A stretch of DNA of 64,000 nt from Fimbriiglobus ruber (GCF_002197845.1 NZ_NIDE01000010.1:124001-188000); one strand, 5' to 3'; shown: positions 53,672 to 62,458, counted from the stretch's first letter. Notes: a model not told the origin generated them from the letters alone. A program made the numbers and translations.

Positions 53672-54001
53672 TTACCGCAACGCCTCAAGGTATCTGTAGT
53701 CGTACACCCACTCCCAGTCCGGCAGGTCGCTCAGTATGGCTACCCGGCCGCCAGCTAGGAACGCGAGTTTGAACACCTCCCACTCGGAGTCATTGATGTG
53801 GCCGACGTGGGACGTGGCTCCGCCCTCTTCCCATGTGATTGTTACCCCCCGCCCGTCATCCGCGTAGCTCCCGATCCCAGTCACGCGTCCGGAGTGCCAG
53901 ACGAACTGGGACCCGGCGGCTGTCGCCTGGGCCGCCTCCAACCCCTCGGGACTGGGGTCGTGGATCTGGTGCCCTTTGGCCGCCGCCTTTTTCTTCGCCA
54001 T
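53672..54001 (-). CDS. small protein of unknown function
   Basis: 109 residues from ATG 54001 (GGAGAG upstream; the frame runs on to 54154). Lys/Ala-rich start (MAKKKAAAKG), then a beta-rich part (SQFVWHSGRVTGIGSY, GRGVTITWEEGGATSHVGHI) and DWEWVYDYRYLEALR. No family recognised. Confidence 0.6.
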   Translation of the reverse strand: MAKKKAAAKGHQIHDPSPEGLEAAQATAAGSQFVWHSGRVTGIGSYADDGRGVTITWEEGGATSHVGHINDSEWEVFKLAFLAGGRVAILSDLPDWEWVYDYRYLEALR

Positions 54002-54131
54002 CAATCGCTCTCCGTGTGGCCGCCCCCGCAGGTCCGGTTCGAGCCGAATCTCGGGCGCTGGGTGTATCATACGAGAATCACGGCCCGATGGACGGGCTAA
54101 TTGATCGAAACCCAACTGGTCAGACACATAT

Positions 54132-54317
54132 TTGCTAAAAGTGGAGATCGTCAACTTCAGTCACCATTTGAAAATACTCCGTCTGGCCGAGATGGTCGAA
54201 GCCAAGAGCTTTGGGCGGCTTATGGAATACGCGCTGACCTCCGAATGGGCTTCGGATGACGGAGCGATCTCTGTGGACGTCGGGGTGTATCGTGTGGTAC
54301 TTCCAGCGATGGGGTAA
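54132..54317 (+). CDS. possible small protein
   Basis: 61 codons from TTG 54132. Helical start (VEIVNFSHHLKILRLAEMVEA), strand end (GVYRVVLPAMG). No ribosome site and a weak start, so doubtful. Confidence 0.3.
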   Translation: MLKVEIVNFSHHLKILRLAEMVEAKSFGRLMEYALTSEWASDDGAISVDVGVYRVVLPAMG

Positions 54318-54402
54318 CGCAATATCTGATTGCGGCAAGACCGAGTGCGTGCCATAAATGAAAGGACCCCGGCGAGATAATCCGCCGAGGTTCAAGTAGC
54401 TT

Positions 54403-55305
54403 ATGACCCTCGCCATCGCCCAGTATGTCACGTCCTTCGAGGCCCTCGACCGGCAGCTTGCTTACGAGAGCATTTCTGACGACCCTGAAAACTACCACCG
54501 CTGCGTCGCGAGAGAAAGAACCCTGGAGATCGAAGCCTGCCGGCAGGTCGGAATTCCATGCTTCCTGATCCTCGATACGCCAGAAACACAGCGCATCCGA
54601 ATGATCGGCCACGGCCAAGACCAGTTCCGGAGACACCTGCTCTTCGATTCTGAGCGGAACCCGGTTGATTCGCTGGCAGGGTACGAGGTTTTGCTGAGGA
54701 CCTGCGTGTCGCACGAGCAGTCACCGCTGGAATTCATTGAGGCGATGGGCGGGGTGAACGTCGCGGATTGGGCGTCCCAGGTGAAAACCCAGGAGTGGTA
54801 CAAGCACGTTCGGCCCGAGTACCTGAAACGGAAGATGGCCTGGTTCCCCCTGGATCAAGCGCCGGATCTCTCCGGGTTCAAGGTCGACGGCCAGTTCTTC
54901 GCGAAGACGAGCTTCAAGGCGATTTCAGGGGTGACGGACAGCCTTCTCTCGTTGCTGGGCTACGAAGTCGAGATGATGCCGCCGGGTACGGAAATAATCG
55001 TTTCGGAGCCGATCCGGTTGCCGACGGATGCTCGGGGGAAGCGAGAGTACCGCTGCTTCGTAGTGAGGAAAATCAGTTCGATCTCGCGGTACATCGACTA
55101 CGACACGGCTTACGAGATTCCGGGAGAGGTCGAGGAGTTTGCGACGGCGTTCATCGCCGATCACCAGGGCGTTTTGCCGGAGTGCTATGTGCTGGACGTG
55201 GCCGAGAGCGACCGTGGCTTGGTTGTCATCGAGTTGAATGGGATCGTGGCATCGGGAAGGTACGAGCGGAACTGCTTCAGGAAGCTGCTGGGAGATTTGC
55301 GATAA
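54403..55305 (+). CDS. R2K-clade ATP-grasp protein
   Basis: 300 residues. N-terminal alpha/beta part, then an ATP-grasp fold: FAKTSFKAISG, a strand TEIIVSEPI, EYRCFVVRKISSISRYID (nucleotide Lys/Arg segment), and the metal-site strand GLVVIELNGIVASGRY with E-x-N. ATP-grasp enzymes form amide or peptide bonds from a carboxyl-phosphate; R2K members are common on phages and islands and may tag proteins. A dispersed repeat follows the stop. Confidence 0.75.
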   Translation: MTLAIAQYVTSFEALDRQLAYESISDDPENYHRCVARERTLEIEACRQVGIPCFLILDTPETQRIRMIGHGQDQFRRHLLFDSERNPVDSLAGYEVLLRTCVSHEQSPLEFIEAMGGVNVADWASQVKTQEWYKHVRPEYLKRKMAWFPLDQAPDLSGFKVDGQFFAKTSFKAISGVTDSLLSLLGYEVEMMPPGTEIIVSEPIRLPTDARGKREYRCFVVRKISSISRYIDYDTAYEIPGEVEEFATAFIADHQGVLPECYVLDVAESDRGLVVIELNGIVASGRYERNCFRKLLGDLR

Positions 55306-55395
55306 GGCTTTGGGCGTCCCCCTCGGGTCACGTCCTGCTTGAGTGCCGCCCTGCGGTGCCAAAGGAAATTCTCGAGCGGCCTCACAGCGGCTTTC
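55306..55395 (+). repeat. dispersed GGGCGTC repeat, copy e
   Basis: CTTTGGGCGTCCCCCTCGGG directly after the R2K gene stop. The right end is diverged and not clearly defined. Confidence 0.5.
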
Positions 55396-55398
55396 GAC

Positions 55399-55950
55399 TC
55401 ATTGAACCTTTATGACCCCCTTTCCCATAACTGGTTCGCCAACATAACCACTCCCTCCGAAGTCGAACCCAATCTCTCCATTCCCATACTTTCCCGTAAA
55501 ATTTTGCTGGAATTTGCCGGACTTTTCCGTTTTGAATTTGATGGTGCCCTCTTTCCCGATCGGGGCGGTTCCCGTCACTTTCACCTCCCGTGAGCCTCCG
55601 TCCGTAATCGTAAGCTGCCCCTCGAAAGATGTCTTATTACGGCTGGTGATTTCCAGTCGCACTTGTTGTTTAGCATCGAAGCCGACAAAATTCCGGAACC
55701 CGACGAAGATTGTGCCCTTGGTGAAGGGGTCCTCCACCGTCAGTTTGTCGGCCGGTTTCTTGGCGTCTGCCTGGAGTTGCTTGTTCTCTGTTTCAAGCTT
55801 CTCCATCTTGAGTTTTGCTGCCTCCAATTTGGCTTCGAGGAGTTCGATTTTCTCCTTCAGCCGTTTCACCTCGTCCGAGTCCTGCCCGCGGGCATTCGAC
55901 GCCCCGGAAAGAACAAACAAGGCCACTACCAGCATCGTGAATCGTACCAC
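55399..55950 (-). CDS. secreted coiled-coil plus beta-domain protein
   Basis: 183 residues from GTG 55950 with GGAGAC upstream (the frame runs to 55998). Signal peptide (MLVVALFVLSGASNARG), a heptad coiled coil (VKRLKEKIELLEAKLEAAKL), then a beta domain with FGGSGYVGEP at the end. Likely periplasmic or surface. No named family. Confidence 0.7.
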   Translation of the reverse strand: MVRFTMLVVALFVLSGASNARGQDSDEVKRLKEKIELLEAKLEAAKLKMEKLETENKQLQADAKKPADKLTVEDPFTKGTIFVGFRNFVGFDAKQQVRLEITSRNKTSFEGQLTITDGGSREVKVTGTAPIGKEGTIKFKTEKSGKFQQNFTGKYGNGEIGFDFGGSGYVGEPVMGKGVIKVQ

Positions 55951-56198
55951 TGCTGTCTCCGCGATTCGGGGCTTCTGGGGCAACGACGTTAAGAACACGT
56001 TTTTGTGTAATTGCCGCCCACAGGAAATACGTGGTTTACCTGATATTCTACTCTACAGAATACCTCGTCCCCAAGCGAACTCGGATCGGATTATCGAAGC
56101 ATCCAGGTAGCCAAGAGGATACCGTAACCCATTGCCCTGTTAGATCTTGTGTCCCTCCTGGCTCACACACCGCTGTTAAATCGAAAGAGTCCCATTTA

Positions 56199-56831
56199 CT
56201 AATTTTTCCCCAAGCACCCGTCTACACACCAGCATCCCCTCACGTGAGGCCCCGGCCCCCGGCAGTGGCTCAGTACCTGGTCGTCGCAGCAGTTGGCATC
56301 CTGCAAGGCGTCGGCGAGGATCGGCATCGCAGAGAAGTCTCGGGAGTCATACATCTGCTGGGCGAGGGTGGTGACGGTGGAGGTGAGCCAGGAGGGGTCG
56401 AAGGAGACTGGACGGAAGGGGTTGCCGAAGATGCAATACAGAAGCGCGACCTGCACCCGATACTCTTTTTTTCGATTTCGTGTCGCGGTTGCTGTTCGTC
56501 TGCTTGATTCGATGGCTGAAGCCAATGGACTGCTGTCGGTACACGCGTAGGCCGAAAGAGCAGCGGCACGGAAGATTGGACCTCCGAGCCCTTTCTTGCC
56601 CCCGAGACTTGCGGACTTCCTGGCCTTGGCAAAGCCGCCGACATCTTCACCATCGACATACCGTTCAGCAGCAGTGACTCCCAGTTGACTACCTTCATGA
56701 ATGACTAGCTGCCAAATACGTCTGGTGCAGGCACATGCAAACAATCTAAATTTTCGGCCTCCTTCTTTTCCGCGAAGGAATTCGAGCATCGGCGATGGTT
56801 TTTCGCCTGCTAGCCATTCTTCTTCCGTCAT
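56199..56831 (-). CDS. Gemmataceae paralogous-family protein (MTEEEWLA family)
   Basis: 210 residues. Starts MTEEEWLAGEKPSPMLEFLR, RLFACACTRRIWQL, AERYVDGE, and ends NPFRPVSFDPSWLTSTV, MPILADALQDANCCDDQVLS, HCRGPGPHVRGCW. I recognise this layout from a large paralogous set in Gemmata and relatives; function unknown. GGAGTAAGCC precedes the ATG. A truncated relative lies at 58169-58330. Confidence 0.8.
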   Translation of the reverse strand: MTEEEWLAGEKPSPMLEFLRGKEGGRKFRLFACACTRRIWQLVIHEGSQLGVTAAERYVDGEDVGGFAKARKSASLGGKKGLGGPIFRAAALSAYACTDSSPLASAIESSRRTATATRNRKKEYRVQVALLYCIFGNPFRPVSFDPSWLTSTVTTLAQQMYDSRDFSAMPILADALQDANCCDDQVLSHCRGPGPHVRGCWCVDGCLGKN

Positions 56832-56948
56832 GGCTTACTCCAATTTGCTCCGAAAGTCCGTTTTTAAAACGAAATCCCATAGACGCAAACGGTCGTTCTC
56901 TTCCTGAAGAAATATTTGCGGAAAAGCACAAGAAAAAGACTTAAGCTT

Positions 56949-58142
56949 CTACCGTTGCAACGTCCGACTCAGTTGTTCGCGGGCGGTGGCGAGGAAGGGC
57001 GAAATACCGCCAAACGGTCGACCGTTTTGTTCCCAAAGCTCTACTGCAAGCTGCTCAACCTTTTCTCGGAACAATCGCTGCTGCTTGTCAGCTTCCTTCT
57101 CGTCAGCGCCCAGACCGGCATGGTCATCTCGTAAAGAATTGAGAACATCTGACGAAATGCCGTGATGCTGGCAGTAGTGTGTAAACCACCACGCGATCCC
57201 CTTGCCCACGTTTCTGATCTCCATCGCGCATTGCCACATCTCCGTCAAGAACAGCCAGACGAGAGCGGCACGCTTGCCGTTCAGTTCGGTGAGACATGCC
57301 TCAAACTGCCGCTGACGCTCCTCGTTTGGCTGGTGGGCATATTGGGTATAGAGGAATACGTCGATTAATAGCTCCGTGGCGAATGTGACGGTGGGGATCA
57401 TCGGCCGAGCATCGGGCGATGTCGTCAAATGTCGTTTGTATTCCTTGGCCGCGCCTTCAACCCACTTGCCGTAAGGATGATCGCCGATTGCCATCAGAAA
57501 AATCGGAACGACCTTGACGAAGCTGGCCGGGTCATGACGCCCCGTCATATAGAGGCGGCGGAAGATTGTGACGAAGGAGCGGATCTCGTCATCGGTAACA
57601 GCGGTTGTCAGGGTCGGGATAACACCGGAGGTCGTAAGCGTACCGGGACCGTCCCTCATGAAAGCCGAGTTCAGCATCTCCTGAAGGTCACGTACGAAGT
57701 AGCCTAAAAGCCGCGCCGCTTCCGGGGAGAGCGAGACCTCCGCCAGGGGGATCGGCTCCGGCTCGGCAAACATTAGATCGATGTCGTGCTGCCTGGCCCC
57801 CCTCGGGATGGCGCGGACGGTAGGGCTCCCGGTTACGATCTGAGCCATCTCGTCAGGCGTGAGTTCCTTGCCCGCTTCATCCTCGCAATAATCGATCAAA
57901 AAGACGGTGCTGAATTTGTCCCAGTCGTCGGGGTTGTCTCGGACATCCTCCAAGGAACCCTCGGTAAACAAATGCCGGAACTTCAGGATCTCTCGTTCCG
58001 TTCGGGAGGATTTGTTCTCGACGATAAGCTCGACAGCCGCCCGAGTCACTGGATCCAGTTTCTTGGTGTGCAGGTATAGGAAGCGGTCCTTGAACTGCTT
58101 ATCGGAGCGGTCCAAATAGCGAATTTTCCATAACAGCATCAT
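56949..58142 (-). CDS. helical protein of unknown function
   Basis: 397 residues, predominantly helical, acidic. AAGGAGCC lies 8 nt before the double ATG. Segments EEIxKF-like (REILKFRHLFTEGSL) and WFTHYCQHHGISSDVLNSL are distinctive. No catalytic motif or family recognised. It lies directly after the truncated MTEEEWLA relative on the same strand. Confidence 0.65.
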   Translation of the reverse strand: MMLLWKIRYLDRSDKQFKDRFLYLHTKKLDPVTRAAVELIVENKSSRTEREILKFRHLFTEGSLEDVRDNPDDWDKFSTVFLIDYCEDEAGKELTPDEMAQIVTGSPTVRAIPRGARQHDIDLMFAEPEPIPLAEVSLSPEAARLLGYFVRDLQEMLNSAFMRDGPGTLTTSGVIPTLTTAVTDDEIRSFVTIFRRLYMTGRHDPASFVKVVPIFLMAIGDHPYGKWVEGAAKEYKRHLTTSPDARPMIPTVTFATELLIDVFLYTQYAHQPNEERQRQFEACLTELNGKRAALVWLFLTEMWQCAMEIRNVGKGIAWWFTHYCQHHGISSDVLNSLRDDHAGLGADEKEADKQQRLFREKVEQLAVELWEQNGRPFGGISPFLATAREQLSRTLQR

Positions 58143-58168
58143 GGCCGGCTCCTTCTATGTGGCTTGCC

Positions 58169-58330
58169 CTAAAAGAGCAAAGACACTCCGGTTTCTTCGC
58201 AGGTTCGCGTTTTCGCCAGCACATCGTCTTGGTGATACTCCTCGTCTCGCTTCCGATCACTGGCCTTCCCCCGGAGGAATTCCAGCATCGGGGTGGGGTC
58301 GGTGGAGGAGAGCCATTCGGTTTCGGTCAT
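58169..58330 (-). pseudogene. truncated MTEEEWLA-family gene
   Basis: 53 codons from ATG 58330: MTETEWLSSTDPTPMLEFLR matches the start of the 56199-56831 protein, but the family sequence ends after RGKASDRK and unrelated text leads to TAG at 58169. It is probably a frameshifted or recombined remnant. Confidence 0.7.
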
Positions 58331-58356
58331 GAGGGGATTTTATCAGAGATTTGAAG

Positions 58357-58448
58357 GGTTTGGGCGTCTCCCTTCGGGCCGGTCCCTCCGCGGCTCGCTC
58401 GACGCTCGGCCGCTTCGCGGCTGAACCGCTCTGGCACCTGACGCAGAG
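58357..58448 (+). repeat. dispersed GGGCGTC repeat, copy f
   Basis: GTTTGGGCGTCTCCCTTCGG at the start, CACCTGACGCAGAGGG at the end, palindromic GC-rich middle. It lies just upstream of the start of a minus-strand gene, in the same orientation as the other copies. Confidence 0.6.
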
Positions 58449-58561
58449 GGTTCGAACGCTTCCAATTGCCCAGCAGATCAGGTTCGGATAACCTATCTTC
58501 ACGACCAATTCCGGTCGTTCCAGACATCCGGCATCGCGTTTGCCGCTAAGACGCACCAGTC

Positions 58562-58804
58562 TTGCCAATCCGAGTCGTGGTCCACGAGGACCGCCCCCTT
58601 AAGAAAGCTCTCGCGATTCTGCGGGAGCAGGTCCGTCGCCAAGCCATAGACGACCGCATCCGGCGAAATCGCTGGGGTGCGGAGCATTACGAAAAGCCGG
58701 GGTACGTCCGCCGACAAAAGAAATTCTTTGCCAAAGTGAGGGCAAAGCACACGGAAGACTTCTTCCGTGTAACCGGAGAGCGGTATCCGGTGGACCGATG
58801 GTAA
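58562..58804 (+). CDS. bS21-like small ribosomal protein homologue
   Basis: 80 residues from TTG 58562 (a stop lies 15 nt upstream). IRVVVHEDRPLKKALAILRE, then basic RRQAIDDRIRRNR, HYEKPGYVRRQKKFFAKVRA: this matches the bS21 pattern of an N-terminal strand and helix with a basic YEKP-x3-RR tail. Phages and mobile elements are known to carry bS21 homologues that enter host ribosomes. The poor start and absence of a close host comparison keep confidence moderate. Confidence 0.6.
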   Translation: MPIRVVVHEDRPLKKALAILREQVRRQAIDDRIRRNRWGAEHYEKPGYVRRQKKFFAKVRAKHTEDFFRVTGERYPVDRW

Positions 58805-58977
58805 AGCAGAATCCTTTTCCTCAGAAGAAGAGCAAGCGAATGGTCTACGGGCTGAAGTGTCAATCGAAGCTGGCCCGCGATCTCGTCCGCGAGCCCAGGA
58901 CCATCCGCCGGTGGAAGTCCGGGGAAAGCCCGCTACCGAAGGCGGTGGTGGAGTGGTTGAGGGATAGGCAGAGGTGA
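58798..58977 (+). CDS. small helix-turn-helix protein
   Basis: 59 residues from ATG 58798, overlapping the bS21-like gene by 7 nt. GLKCQSKLARDLVREPRTIR then RWKSGESPLPKAVV, a compact HTH like the gene at 34257 (WQSKLARVLPVSTRSIRHWL). Probably a DNA-binding regulator. Confidence 0.65.
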   Translation: MVKQNPFPQKKSKRMVYGLKCQSKLARDLVREPRTIRRWKSGESPLPKAVVEWLRDRQR

Positions 58978-59066
58978 AGTTTGCGGGTAAAATGAGAGGA
59001 GGGTAGAGTCTGAGGTAACAGCAGTCTAAATTAACCGAATCCGAAATTCGACGGCGGAGCGATGGC

Positions 59067-59564
59067 ATGTTCGAGAAAGTTAGAGTTCAGATAGATCCCT
59101 TGGCAGCTGATAACGACTGCTACAACAATTGTGTTGCCAAAAAAGTACGGGACGGTGGAGAAGTGGTAGTTGGATGGCGGCTCACCCCAGCGACTACTTC
59201 AAGTGCGCTGGGCCCACTCATTGCTAGCTTGGACCATCATGCCATCTGGCAAAGCCCCGATGGCGAATTAATCGACATTTCACCTCGCGTGGCTTTGAAG
59301 GGCGATCAGCTCCGCACCGGGATTGCAGATGAAAACGTCGAGTTCAAACGCGATCCAGAAGCCTCTTTCGACGCAAATGGCCGAGCGCGGTCTAGCAAAT
59401 ATGTTCCGCTTGCCTCTGATACTTTCGGATATTTACAAGAGGCCTGTGATTGGGCCAATCAGGCGGACAAATACGACGCGGCAGGAAACACGGGTCAATC
59501 CCTTTATGCCCAGAAGAGAGTCAAGGACTTCTTAGACAGGCATCTAACTCATTTCAAGAAGTGA
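59067..59564 (+). CDS. protein of unknown function with HHAxW motif
   Basis: 165 residues. Contains VVVGWRLTPATTS and LDHHAIWQSPDGELIDISP, a motif seen in small hydrolase-like or zinc-dependent proteins on mobile elements, and Cys14/Cys18 in NDCYNNCVAKK, so a metal site is possible. No catalytic claim is made. Lower GC than the backbone. Confidence 0.6.
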   Translation: MFEKVRVQIDPLAADNDCYNNCVAKKVRDGGEVVVGWRLTPATTSSALGPLIASLDHHAIWQSPDGELIDISPRVALKGDQLRTGIADENVEFKRDPEASFDANGRARSSKYVPLASDTFGYLQEACDWANQADKYDAAGNTGQSLYAQKRVKDFLDRHLTHFKK

Positions 59565-59966
59565 GGGCCGTGTCAGACCACACCTAACTAGTCCCGCTGA
59601 CGCGGTGGCAGGTATGTTCGCAATCTCGTCGCCAGAAATTGTATCGAAGCGATCTACCCAGGGATTCGGTCAAGTGAGATCGGGAGGAAGCACAGAAGTG
59701 GAACCAGTGAAGTGGACTGATGTAGTACAGGCTTTGGCGGCCAGTGGCACTCTCGTCATCACCCTTTGCGGATTAGTGATGGTCTACCATCAATTCCGTC
59801 AGGTAGAGCGGACGATTCGAGGTGGCACTTATGCAACCTTATGCCAGCAGAGTCTCGAAATCTTGAAGTCCATCGGATCTCGCAAGGAGTACTACCCGTA
59901 TTTTTACGAAAATAAACCACTGCTCGACGACGATCCGAATCGAGTCGAAATTCTTTGCTTAACTGA

Positions 59967-60917
59967 GAGCCTGTCCGGGAAGACTATTTTGATGCAACTC
60001 TATATTTAAACGGGGGATAACGCTCTTGTGGATCCATGCGATTGAGGATCAGCTGGATTGACCGCACACGAATCATGGATTCGCTGGAACTATTCAGTCG
60101 CTCATAATTACGACTTAACCGCCGGGCCCGCCCGAGCCACCCGAACGTCCGCTCGACGACCCACCGCTTGGGTAACAGGGTGAACCCCTTGACCCCGTCC
60201 GGTCGGCGGACGATGACGAGTTCCCATCCGAGTTCCGGGTGGCCGTCTTTCCACCCGTTCAGGGCATGGTTGTGGTACTTCCCGTCGGCCCACACGACCT
60301 TCAATCGCGGGTACGCGTCACGGTCCAACCCTTCGAGTACGGTCGGGGCCGCGGCCGCGTCGTCGACGTGCCCGGCGGTCACCGCCACGACCATCAGCAG
60401 GCCCAGCGTATCGACCACGATCGACCGCTTCCGGCCCTGGATTTTCTTGCCCGCATCGTACCCGTTCCCGCCCGCGTGTTCGGTCCCTTTGACCGACTGG
60501 CTGTCGATGCTCGCGGCACTCGGGGTCCGCTCGTGACTCGGGGCGTGGACTTCCCGATACCCCTCCCGGAGGACATCCAGGAGTTCTTGCCAGGTGCCAT
60601 CGTCCCGCCACTGGGCGAAGTATTCGTACACCGTACTCTTGGCCGGGAAGTCGTGCGGGAGCATCGACCACTGACACCCCGACCGGTTCACGTACACGAT
60701 CGCGTTCAGCACCTCCCGGAGGTCCACCGACCGGGGGCGTCCTCCGGGTCGGGCGGCCGGCAGGACGACCTGGATGATCTCCCATTGGAGGTCGGTCAAA
60801 TCGGTCGGATACGGTTTGCGAACGGTCGCATCCATGACTTCGCTCCTCGAGTACGAAGGAGCGACTAACTTACAAGAGACGCACAACTTACAGCAAGGTC
60901 ACTTTTCGGACAGCCTC
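59967..60917 (-). mobile_element. IS5-family insertion sequence
   Basis: 951 bp. Terminal repeats GAGCCTGTCCGGGAAG and complement GAGGCTGTCCGAAAAG. A 3-bp duplication TGA flanks it (59964-59966 and 60918-60920), the T-N-A pattern of the IS1031 subgroup. Confidence 0.9.
59984..60835 (-). CDS. IS5-family transposase
   Basis: 283 residues from the Met at 60835 (the frame is open to 60886). N-terminal DUF4096-like helix region (LTDLQWEIIQVVLPAARPGG, VNRSGCQWSMLPHDFP). DDE: SAASIDSQSVK (Asp), KVVWADGKYHN (Asp), KRWVVERTFGWL (Glu). Appears complete, so the element may be active. Confidence 0.93.
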   Translation of the reverse strand: MDATVRKPYPTDLTDLQWEIIQVVLPAARPGGRPRSVDLREVLNAIVYVNRSGCQWSMLPHDFPAKSTVYEYFAQWRDDGTWQELLDVLREGYREVHAPSHERTPSAASIDSQSVKGTEHAGGNGYDAGKKIQGRKRSIVVDTLGLLMVVAVTAGHVDDAAAAPTVLEGLDRDAYPRLKVVWADGKYHNHALNGWKDGHPELGWELVIVRRPDGVKGFTLLPKRWVVERTFGWLGRARRLSRNYERLNSSSESMIRVRSIQLILNRMDPQERYPPFKYRVASK

Positions 60918-61208
60918 TGAGATGGTTGCTAACTATCTTGATCTCGTAGCTCTCCAAAAAGATAATATGCCAACTTCTGTCTGGAATCGCTGGCGAAATT
61001 TTATCGAAGACGCGATCAAGAACAGTCAAATTATTCATCGGCATTTGTCTGAATTTGATCGTTGGTATTCGGAGGAGCTGAACAAAATTGCTTCTCAGAT
61101 AAAGACAACGAATGCGCAGGCAAAATAACCTTCCGCGATAGCGGAAACCGTATACCCATTGACTGTGCCAGACGCTATAAGCACCAGCCTACTTTTATGG
61201 AGAAGTTT

Positions 61209-61592
61209 ATGAGCAGTGAACTACGGTATCCCGTCTGGACCTTATTCAATACCGAGCTTACAAGCCTACCCTTTCCTCAAGGCGTAGCAACTATCACCAG
61301 AAGCGAATCCGGAAGAGGCGACAGGGCGCTCATGATCTTCGGCACGCAAGATTTAGCAAAGAAGTTCTTAGAGGCAATTCAAAAACCAAGACTGACGCCT
61401 TTTGCGCTAGAATATCCTCAACAGATTCTCGATGTGATTGATTACTGCGAAAGAGAAGGAGTCACTACTGTCGCAATTGATTTCGAGTTCGATGAAAAAG
61501 GTAAGCCTCCAAAAGGGACTGCTGCTTCACTTTCAAATTTTAGAATCGCACTACGAAAAAGCGTCAAATTTGCTCCTCCTTCTGTTAATTGA
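61209..61592 (+). CDS. small protein of unknown function
   Basis: 127 residues from ATG 61209 with GGAGA upstream. Begins MSSELRYPVWTLFNTELTSL, alpha/beta, AT-rich DNA. Contains RALMIFGTQDLAKKFLEAI. No family recognised. Confidence 0.55.
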   Translation: MSSELRYPVWTLFNTELTSLPFPQGVATITRSESGRGDRALMIFGTQDLAKKFLEAIQKPRLTPFALEYPQQILDVIDYCEREGVTTVAIDFEFDEKGKPPKGTAASLSNFRIALRKSVKFAPPSVN

Positions 61593-61605
61593 TCAATGTA
61601 TTTTC

Positions 61606-61755
61606 CTCACTGACCCGGCGAATAATAGGGAGGCTCGTGAGGGCAACACCGCCCTCTGTCCGAAGTGCGGGATCGATTCAGTGATCGGGACCGGATCGGG
61701 ATATCCGGTAACGGCTGAGTTCCTGGAGCAGATGTACGAGAAATGGTTTGGTTGA
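61606..61755 (+). pseudogene. C-terminal fragment of a CPKCG-type small protein
   Basis: Frame reads NTALCPKCGIDSVIGTGSGY then PVTAEFLEQMYEKWFG. This is the end of a widespread small cytoplasmic family with a C-x2-C knuckle and SGYP motif. The N-terminal part is missing, so this is a remnant. Confidence 0.6.
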
Positions 61756-62067
61756 CCGAGCGTCAGCACCGTGGCAGAATCTGAGGGCTGCGGCGGCGGG
61801 GAAGGACCCGCAGCGAAGTAGAAGGCGGAACGCTCACAGGTGACGGTTCGACTTCGCAGTGAGCAGCCGGTATCAAGCCCGGCCCGCAGCATCTCAAGAC
61901 CCGCAAGGGCCATCGGGGTTGATCGCCCGGTGTAGCTGACCTGAGTAGGAACAGTACACGGAGCTGTCCTTCGGGGCGGCTCTTGCTTTTTGAAGGCCGG
62001 GATAAGTGGACCGAGTCAGGGGAGTATCGCAACAGGAGTGAATCGCGCGAACGGTTTACGCTTTGTC
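61756..62067. other. intergenic region
   Basis: 312 bp with no credible gene or repeat seen. GC-rich, unlike the AT-rich genes to its left, so the island edge could lie here. Confidence 0.35.
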
Positions 62068-62458
62068 CTAGTGCGCACGAAAGCCCGCCTGAAGCACCTG
62101 TGCTTCGCCGTTGCCGAACGACCAATCGGCGGACCCGGTGTCGTGCAGGAGGATGAAGACGTCTTCGGGTCTAACGGCCGCCACCGTTAGGTTGTCGCCG
62201 ATGAAGCACTTGCTTCATCTCGTCCGAGCGGCCCTTGTGCAAGCTGATCTCCACAAACACGACCACTTCCGATCGCCGCACACCGAGGTACGATGGATCG
62301 GCAATCAGCCGCCCAGGGGCGACCACATGGACGACTTGGAACCGGTCCGCCGGCGGCACGTCTATAGTCTCGACCATTGCCTGATGGATGCCATCGGCGA
62401 TAGCTCGAACCTGGGTATCGCTCATCCCTTGGAGCAGTGTGATCCGAACAAACGGCAT
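62068..62458 (-). pseudogene. tautomerase (4-OT family), frameshifted
   Basis: First frame from ATG 62458: MPFVRITLLQGMSDTQVRAI with the N-terminal Pro2 base, ADRFQVVHVVAPG and SLHKGRSDEMKQVLHRR, then a premature TAG at 62171. The other frame continues VRPEDVFILLHDTGSADWSF, then NGEAQV, to a stop at 62068, the normal family end. A one-base insertion or two-base loss near 62195 explains it. It lies next to an enolase-superfamily gene, so both may have served one catabolic pathway. Confidence 0.82.

Larger units (their letters stand above)
59698..61128 (+). pseudogene. membrane protein gene split by IS5-family insertion
   Basis: Left part 59698-59966 (GTG start with GGGAGGAAG) has one transmembrane helix (GTLVITLCGLVMVYHQF) and a helical region (LCQQSLEILKSIGSRKEYY). 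Right part 60921-61128 continues EMVANYLDLVALQKDN and ends KTTNAQAK. Removing the IS and one TGA rejoins them in frame as LCLTEMVANYLDL. Similar single-helix proteins are of unknown function. Confidence 0.88.

Noticed and set aside
35115-58448. Dispersed GGGCGTC repeats as integron attC sites
   Set aside because: Copy d ends ACCTAACG, which looks like the RYYYAAC core, but the left ends are TTTGGGC and not RYYYAAC, no integron integrase is present, and genes between copies are not single cassettes.
58499-59068. 189-codon minus-strand ORF at 58.5-59.1 kb
   Set aside because: It covers the bS21-like and HTH genes antisense; its sequence is Pro/Ser/Arg-rich with no family match or ribosome site.
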